This document shows, one piece after another, positions 6,198 to 10,503 of a DNA stretch of 10,503 bases. The DNA is from Planctomycetota bacterium (GTDB lineage Bacteria > Planctomycetota > GCA-002687715 > DRQF01). The DNA is taken from assembly GCA_015485455.1 (NCBI GenBank), contig WFTN01000587.1:1-10503 (forward strand). Direction: 5' to 3'. The position numbers and the translations under genes were made by a program. Every line of letters begins with the position of its first letter. Position 1 is the first letter of the stretch. The notes beneath the pieces were generated by a model. It ran no database searches. It saw only the letters and a list, made by a program, of their open reading frames with translations, and was not told the origin of the DNA.

Positions 6198-7159
6198 TGC
6201 ACGTATTGATCACCGGCGGCGCAGGTTACTTGGGCAGTGTCCTCACGCGTCACCTCTTGAATGAGCAGCATGAAGTTCGCGTGTTGGATAGTTTGCTTCA
6301 TGGTCCGCAGGATCATCTGAGTGATCTTGCAACAGTCAAAGAATTCGAATTCATCGAAGGCGACATTCGCGATGTGGATGTGGTTGGTTCCGCCTTGTGC
6401 GGCATCGACGCTGTGGTTCATTTGGCTGGAATTGTTGGTGATCCCGCCTGTGCGAAAGAGCCAGAATTGGCTCAGGAAGTCAATTTTGATGCCTCAATCC
6501 AGCTCCATAGTTTAGCCGTGTCTGCTGATGTGAAGCGTTTTCTCTTTGCTTCGACTTGCAGCAATTACGGCCGCATGCTTGACGCTACGGGGTATGTGAA
6601 CGAAAAATCTGAGCTTCGGCCAGTCTCTTTGTACGCTCGGTCGAAAGTCGAGTTTGAGCAGTATCTTTTGGCCAAGTGTGAGCATGGTCTGCCACCAACA
6701 GGTATGCCTATCCTTCTGCGGTTTGCCACTTTATTTGGCACATCGCCGCGGATGCGCTTTGACCTCACGGTGAATGAGTTCACCCGAGATCTCTTGCAAG
6801 ACCGAGAGCTTGTGGTTTATGGCGAGCAATTCTGGCGTCCTTATGTTCATGTTCATGATGCGGCCCGGGCTATTCTGTTGGCTTTGGAAGCTCCTGCTGA
6901 AGACGTGGGCGGAGAGGTATTCAACGTCGGTGATACTTCCGAGAACTATAAGAAGGGGCAGTTGGTTTCAATGATTTGCGACGCTGTCGGGGGCGAGCTT
7001 GAGATCGAGCGCGTCAAGAAAGACGAAGATCCTCGCGACTATCGTGTCAGTTTTGACCGAATCAAAAAAACACTGGGTTTTGAGATCACCAGGACGGTCC
7101 CACAAGGGATCCAAGAAGTTATGTCGTCTCTCACGAAGACCCGTGAGCTTGCCTCCTGA
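6197..7159 (+). CDS. NAD-dependent epimerase/dehydratase (extended SDR) acting on a sugar nucleotide
   Basis: 320 residues from the GTG at 6197. The Rossmann NAD-binding motif is at the extreme N-terminus: TGGAGYLGS (6-14, GxxGxxG). Asp31 follows the second strand, suggesting NAD over NADP. Then come GDIRD (55-59), VHLAGIVGDPAC (74-85), FASTCSNYG (117-125), the catalytic YARSK (Tyr146 and Lys150), RFATLFG (175-181), and the sugar-binding/C-terminal FWRPYVHVHD (212-221) and FNVGD (242-246). This is a typical GalE/RmlB-like extended SDR of the type seen in surface-polysaccharide loci; epimerase, dehydratase or reductase activity cannot be told apart by eye. I chose the GTG because it gives the usual MHVLITGGAG beginning, overlaps the upstream stop by one base (TAGTG) and has GGGGGAAAG just ahead. 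An in-frame TTG at 6182 is the alternative. Its place in the operon suggests it prepares a precursor or partner sugar for the glycan. Confidence 0.9.
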   Translation: MHVLITGGAGYLGSVLTRHLLNEQHEVRVLDSLLHGPQDHLSDLATVKEFEFIEGDIRDVDVVGSALCGIDAVVHLAGIVGDPACAKEPELAQEVNFDASIQLHSLAVSADVKRFLFASTCSNYGRMLDATGYVNEKSELRPVSLYARSKVEFEQYLLAKCEHGLPPTGMPILLRFATLFGTSPRMRFDLTVNEFTRDLLQDRELVVYGEQFWRPYVHVHDAARAILLALEAPAEDVGGEVFNVGDTSENYKKGQLVSMICDAVGGELEIERVKKDEDPRDYRVSFDRIKKTLGFEITRTVPQGIQEVMSSLTKTRELAS

Positions 7160-7334
7160 CTTGATGGTTTAAGCCGAGCAGTTCACCCACGCTGTCCCAG
7201 CAAGGCGATTGTGAATGAGTTGGGCTAAGGTCTGCTTCAAATAGACTCAATACTCTTGAATACCCATTTGGGTGTTCAAGTCTCGGCTCCCAGCGGTCGA
7301 TAATTATGCAAGAAGAACCGTGGGAGCGATCAAC
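7160..7334. other. 175-base spacer between the epimerase and the large glycosyltransferase genes
   Basis: No gene is recognisable here. It contains the 7255-7280 hairpin and the Shine-Dalgarno GGGAG (7322-7326) of the next gene. It is the longest gap in the plus-strand series, so a separate promoter for the last gene is possible, though I see no clear promoter boxes. Confidence 0.4.
7255..7280 (+). repeat. 11-bp hairpin in the spacer before the large glycosyltransferase gene
   Basis: CTTGAATACCC, loop ATTT, GGGTGTTCAAG: eleven pairs including one G-U wobble when read as RNA. It starts 95 bases after the epimerase stop and ends 54 bases before the ATG at 7335. No T-run follows, so it is not a standard intrinsic terminator; it could attenuate, protect mRNA ends or stop transcripts with help. 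It also covers a candidate GTG start at 7272, which argues for the downstream ATG. Confidence 0.5.
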
Positions 7335-9293
7335 ATGCCTTGTACAAAATTCCGGCCAAGCATCACCCGACTTAGCCCAAGGGGCACAGGTGCCGACTTG
7401 GAGATTCGCTGCGGCCGTTGTGATGGCACGTTTTCGAGCCAACAGTATCTGGTCTGTGGTGTTCCCATGGGAAAGCATCATTGCCCTCATTGTGGGGAAG
7501 ATCAGGATATCATGCCAGAGCTCTATGAGGCCGCTCTCCACCAGTTCTGCCCCCCCAACAACTCCGGGACGACGGGGTTTCCAGACCTACGCTTTGCAGC
7601 GGCTGCACCCCGTGAGGTCTTACCCAAGGATCGGAATGCCTGTTCGCCTTTGACGATTCTATATGCTCCAGCGCACCCCATAACCCATGGTGAGTTGCAC
7701 GGAGATCTGGCCCGCCGCTCGATTGCGCTTCAAAGACGACTCATGGTCATGGCTGAGGCAGTCGGTAATTCTGTTCAGATGCACTTGCGGCCTGACCCAG
7801 AAGAACGTGTCAACCGCACTGGCTTAGTCGATGAATCTGCGTTGCGGGAGTCATTTTGTCAATGGTCTCTTGACTTGGGAGTCAAAGTGCCTCGTTTCGT
7901 CTCTGGCGCTATTGAGGAAGTTCTAGCGAGTACGGATTTGCTCATTACCCACGTTGGAGCTCCCTGGATCGAAAGTGCATTGAGCGCCGGGATCGAAGTG
8001 ATGGTACTTCCCTTTCTTCCAGGGTCTCAAGGAGAGAGAATTGCAGCCGGGGCTTTGTTGCTGCGAGATAGTCAACTGGACGATGCGGTTATGCACTGGG
8101 TCGAAGGGCAAAAGGGGCGGCCTCAAGAGCCAGCGGCCCCTGAAGTTGTGATTTCTGAACGTGATCCCTATGTGCTTCGTGTCTTGTTCGCCTATCGAGA
8201 AGATGTGGACAATGACGGTGGGGCAGCTGTTGTCATGAATGAAACACGTAAGGCATTGCAGCGTCGTGGTTGCCAGGTAGATGTCACCTACGACATCAGG
8301 CCGGATACTTCGTCCTATGACTTGGTCCATTGTTTCAATCTTTGGAATCCTGAAACGTCGTTGAAACAAATTGACCACATTCACCAGGCCGGAACACCCA
8401 TCGTATGGTCGCCAATCTACCTCGATCTTTGTGAATTGATGTGGGCTGGTCCTTTCTTGATGTCTATTCAACGCTTGCCCTTGGATCAACGGCAAGATAT
8501 GTGGCAAAAATACGAGAGTGGATTTGGGCAGTTGGGGGATTTCAGCCGTTTTGCAGCAAATGAGGTCCATCCAGGTTACTTCGATCGCGTTGCAGATGCG
8601 CTCAAGAAAGTGGATCACGTTTGCGTCACAAGCCAACACGAAGTGGCGACCATTTATCGCCAGACAAAAACCATGTCGTTTCCCTTCAGTGTTGTTCCTC
8701 ATGGCGTCCAAGCCCAACCGTTTCGAGAGGCAACGAAAGATCTTTTCATTAAGGTCTTTGGTCTTCGCGACTTCGTTCTCTGTGTTGGTGCCTTAGATCG
8801 TCGCAAGAACCAGCTTATGGTCGTGGAAGCGTTGCGAGAGCAAGATCTCGACATTGTCTTCATTGGGCCAGCTTTTGAGGTTGATTATCTTGAGGCAGTG
8901 CAGAAAACGGCAAGCACAAGAGTTCATTTCTTGGGCAAACAACCCCAGGCTATTGTGGCTTCGGCCATGAAGGCTGCTGCGGTTCATGTCCTTGCCAGTT
9001 TCTCTGAGGGTGCGGCCTTGGCCAATCTTGAAGCTGCTGTTGCTGCTTGTCCCATGGTGGTCAGTAACCGTTCGTCGGAATTTGAGTATTTCGCCGATGC
9101 GCCTTATTACTGTGATCCCAGTGATCGGGTTTCCATCCGTGAAGCTATTTTGCAGGCGATCAAGGAAAAGGACGTGCGCGAACGGGCTCGGTCAATCTTG
9201 GCGCAAAGAGTCGAAGCGATTTGTGACTGGGATCGGGCCGCAGAGTTGACTGAAACCATCTATTCTTCCTTGAAGCTCGCCCACAGCCGATAA
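7335..9293 (+). CDS. Multidomain glycosyltransferase: zinc ribbon + half-GT-B-like domain + GT4
   Basis: 652 residues, much longer than a single GT4 enzyme (about 350-400). Residues 26-53 hold two Cys pairs, CGRC and CPHC, a probable zinc ribbon. Residues about 105-250 (TILYAPAHP; then LLITHVGAPWIESALSAG at 202-219) resemble the nucleotide-binding half of a GT-B fold, as in glycerophosphotransferase-like or GT28-like proteins, without an obvious partner half. From about 280, LRVLFAYRED begins a complete GT4 module: YDLVHCFNLWNPE (328-340), VVPHGV (453-458), CVGALDRRKNQ (483-493), and SFSEGAALANLEAAVA (555-570) with the EX7E glutamates Glu558 and Glu566. A glutamine/proline/alanine-rich linker (259-272) joins the halves. 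The ATG at 7335 has GGGAG eight bases ahead; a GTG at 7272 is the alternative but lies in the hairpin. No membrane segment is seen. It probably transfers a sugar during glycan assembly; donor and acceptor are unknown. Confidence 0.85.
   Translation: MPCTKFRPSITRLSPRGTGADLEIRCGRCDGTFSSQQYLVCGVPMGKHHCPHCGEDQDIMPELYEAALHQFCPPNNSGTTGFPDLRFAAAAPREVLPKDRNACSPLTILYAPAHPITHGELHGDLARRSIALQRRLMVMAEAVGNSVQMHLRPDPEERVNRTGLVDESALRESFCQWSLDLGVKVPRFVSGAIEEVLASTDLLITHVGAPWIESALSAGIEVMVLPFLPGSQGERIAAGALLLRDSQLDDAVMHWVEGQKGRPQEPAAPEVVISERDPYVLRVLFAYREDVDNDGGAAVVMNETRKALQRRGCQVDVTYDIRPDTSSYDLVHCFNLWNPETSLKQIDHIHQAGTPIVWSPIYLDLCELMWAGPFLMSIQRLPLDQRQDMWQKYESGFGQLGDFSRFAANEVHPGYFDRVADALKKVDHVCVTSQHEVATIYRQTKTMSFPFSVVPHGVQAQPFREATKDLFIKVFGLRDFVLCVGALDRRKNQLMVVEALREQDLDIVFIGPAFEVDYLEAVQKTASTRVHFLGKQPQAIVASAMKAAAVHVLASFSEGAALANLEAAVAACPMVVSNRSSEFEYFADAPYYCDPSDRVSIREAILQAIKEKDVRERARSILAQRVEAICDWDRAAELTETIYSSLKLAHSR
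7550..7556 (+). repeat. C7 homopolymer tract inside the large glycosyltransferase gene
   Basis: Seven consecutive C bases encode the end of Cys72 and the Pro73-Pro74 pair, just after the zinc ribbon. The reading frame is intact on both sides. Slippage would cut the protein off before either transferase domain. Confidence 0.5.
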
Positions 9294-9426
9294 AGTTTGA
9301 ACGGTGTTGGGCGCTATGCCTAGGCTGAAATCGCCGGGGCTTTTCCGTTTATCCATGTAAGCGATGGTGTTCTATTCGTGAGTTTTGACCTCGCTGCGCC
9401 AGAGTGTTCTGGGCTAGCTCGGTGAA
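9294..9426. other. Convergent intergenic spacer between the two glycosyltransferase genes
   Basis: 133 bases between converging genes, where terminators for both are expected. I see only weak structures: the palindrome GCCTAGGC, and a five-pair stem CCAGA/TCTGG around 9401-9414, neither with a good T-run. No gene is recognisable. Confidence 0.4.
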
Positions 9427-10503
9427 TCACTTGCTGGTTCTTTGCTCGGCAAGTTCAAGTAAGAGATGGCGTAGTTGCGCGCCGATAGCCTTACGGTCAA
9501 AGCGAGTGAGGATGTCTTGGCGGCCTTGTGCTGCGAATTTCTTGAGCAATGGGACCTCGCGAGCGACACACCGCATCAAGAACTGGAGATGAGGGATATG
9601 AACCTCGGCCCAATTGTGTCCAGCAAACCAAGCTGCTTGGGACACCGCTTTGGCAGAACAAGGAGCCAATTCGAAATCGATAGGGAGGGAGTTCTCTTTG
9701 GTCATGAACTCTGTGCAACCACTCCAGTTGGTTGCAATGGCTAAGACGCCACTGGCCATGGCCTCCATGATTGGCCGTCCCCAGCCTTCTCCTCGCGTGG
9801 GCAATACGAATGCATCAGCCCCAGCGTAGAGGCGAGGCATATCGGCCTCGGGGATGTGGTGATCGTAGATGATAATTTCAGCACAGTTTGCTGATGTCGT
9901 GCCCAATGTGCCTAAGAACTCTTCAATCTCTTCGCCAATTTGGTCCATGGTTTTGCCTCCAGAGGACCAAACCTTCAGCACCAAGCAAACGTCATCATCT
10001 GGGGCGAATTCCTGGGCCCATGCGCGGATGAGGTTGTCCCATCCCTTTCTCTCAGTCCAATCAAAGACAGAAAGGAAGTTGATTTTCTTGCCGCTACCGA
10101 AGTCGATCGGTGTGCCGATGTCTTGGTATTGCTCCACATCTATCGCTGGATGGAGAATCCGGAGCTTGTCCTTCTGGACGCCAGCAGATTCGAAAGTGTC
10201 CACGTTGAATTGAGAAGGCACCCAAATCTTATTGAGAGTGTTGCAGCGAGAAACCCAATTGGGGGGCAAGGAATCGGTTTCGAACATGGTCCGGCCCGCG
10301 CAGGGGTAGGTCGCTTTGCAAGGCTCTAAGATCTCACCGAGGGTATGCTGCACCATCACAGTGGGTTTCTGACCGTCAATTCGCGTGCTTTCGAGTTGTG
10401 ACAACATCTCTTGCTCAGCCTCAGGGATCTCGGCTAGACGTTTGGTCCAGTTCATCGGGAAGGTCAAGATGTCGACGTTCTCTTCGAGCATGGCGTGAGG
10501 GAA
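9427..10503 (-). CDS. GT4 family glycosyltransferase (5' end off the window)
   Basis: The minus-strand frame is open from the right edge and ends at a TGA (9429-9427), giving 358 visible residues. An internal ATG at 10491 exists, but the frame stays open upstream of it (Phe-Pro-His-Ala) and the first part of the N-terminal Rossmann domain seems absent. The true start is therefore probably beyond the window by some tens of codons. Signatures counted from that ATG: VMVQHTLGEI near residue 45, KIWVPSQFN near 88, LHPAIDVEQY near 113, FLSVFDWTERKGWDNLIRAW near 140-160 (start of the nucleotide-binding domain), LYAGADAFVLPTRGEGWGRP near 225 and IMEAMASG after it. The EX7E pair is in EGWGRPIME. This is a complete GT4 donor-binding half, normally using a nucleotide-activated sugar. 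It faces the plus-strand operon tail to tail, so it belongs to another transcript of the same glycan region. Confidence 0.92.
   Translation of the reverse strand, partial: FPHAMLEENVDILTFPMNWTKRLAEIPEAEQEMLSQLESTRIDGQKPTVMVQHTLGEILEPCKATYPCAGRTMFETDSLPPNWVSRCNTLNKIWVPSQFNVDTFESAGVQKDKLRILHPAIDVEQYQDIGTPIDFGSGKKINFLSVFDWTERKGWDNLIRAWAQEFAPDDDVCLVLKVWSSGGKTMDQIGEEIEEFLGTLGTTSANCAEIIIYDHHIPEADMPRLYAGADAFVLPTRGEGWGRPIMEAMASGVLAIATNWSGCTEFMTKENSLPIDFELAPCSAKAVSQAAWFAGHNWAEVHIPHLQFLMRCVAREVPLLKKFAAQGRQDILTRFDRKAIGAQLRHLLLELAEQRTSK

Noticed and set aside
7923..8717. A 264-codon open frame on the minus strand
   Set aside because: Antisense shadow of the GT4-containing gene; no motif or Shine-Dalgarno supports it.
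9300..9420. Intrinsic terminators in the convergent spacer
   Set aside because: The stems found are short or self-complementary palindromes and none is followed by a T-run, so I could not call a terminator.
1..10503. CRISPR arrays, tRNA/rRNA genes, insertion sequences, toxin-antitoxin pairs
   Set aside because: No spaced direct repeats, tRNA cloverleaf, rRNA-like stretch, transposase motif or small two-gene module was seen on either strand.

Overview
The window is a bacterial surface-glycan locus, most likely part of an O-antigen, capsule or flagellin/S-layer glycosylation region. Base composition looks moderate (about 50-55% GC by eye, not computed). Start codons are mostly ATG preceded by G-rich Shine-Dalgarno stretches, genes are tightly packed, and no introns, RNA genes or mobile-element remnants are visible. 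I cannot name the organism. The gene set would fit a Gram-negative with a nonulosonic-acid-bearing surface, but SpsE/F/G-type genes also occur in Firmicutes.

Layout. (1) Bases 1-1060, minus strand: a DegT/DnrJ/EryC1/StrS-type PLP aminotransferase whose 3' end runs off the left edge. (2) Bases 1061-1251: a divergent intergenic region carrying the signals for both directions. (3) Bases 1252-9293, plus strand: a probable operon of seven genes: PIG-L (LmbE-like) deacetylase; radical SAM protein with a SPASM-like C-terminus; NeuB/SpsE-type nonulosonate synthase; SpsF-type cytidylyltransferase; PseG/SpsG-type UDP-sugar hydrolase; NAD-dependent sugar epimerase/dehydratase (extended SDR); and a large protein joining a zinc ribbon, a half-GT-B-like domain and a GT4 glycosyltransferase. 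(4) Bases 9294-9426: a short convergent spacer. (5) Bases 9427-10503, minus strand: a second GT4 glycosyltransferase whose 5' end runs off the right edge.

How the genes may work together. The synthase, cytidylyltransferase and hydrolase are the last three steps of a CMP-nonulosonic acid pathway (sialic, legionaminic or pseudaminic acid-like): PseG/SpsG frees the 2,4-diamino-sugar from UDP, NeuB/SpsE condenses it with phosphoenolpyruvate, and SpsF activates the product with CTP. The aminotransferase could supply the amino sugar. The UDP-sugar 4,6-dehydratase and N-acetyltransferase that normally come earlier are not in the window. The two GT4 proteins would build or extend the glycan. The unusual part is the PIG-L deacetylase and radical SAM enzyme placed directly before the synthase. 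They are not part of the textbook legionaminic or pseudaminic pathways and suggest an unusually modified nonulosonic acid or neighbouring sugar. That is inference; no substrate can be read from the sequence.
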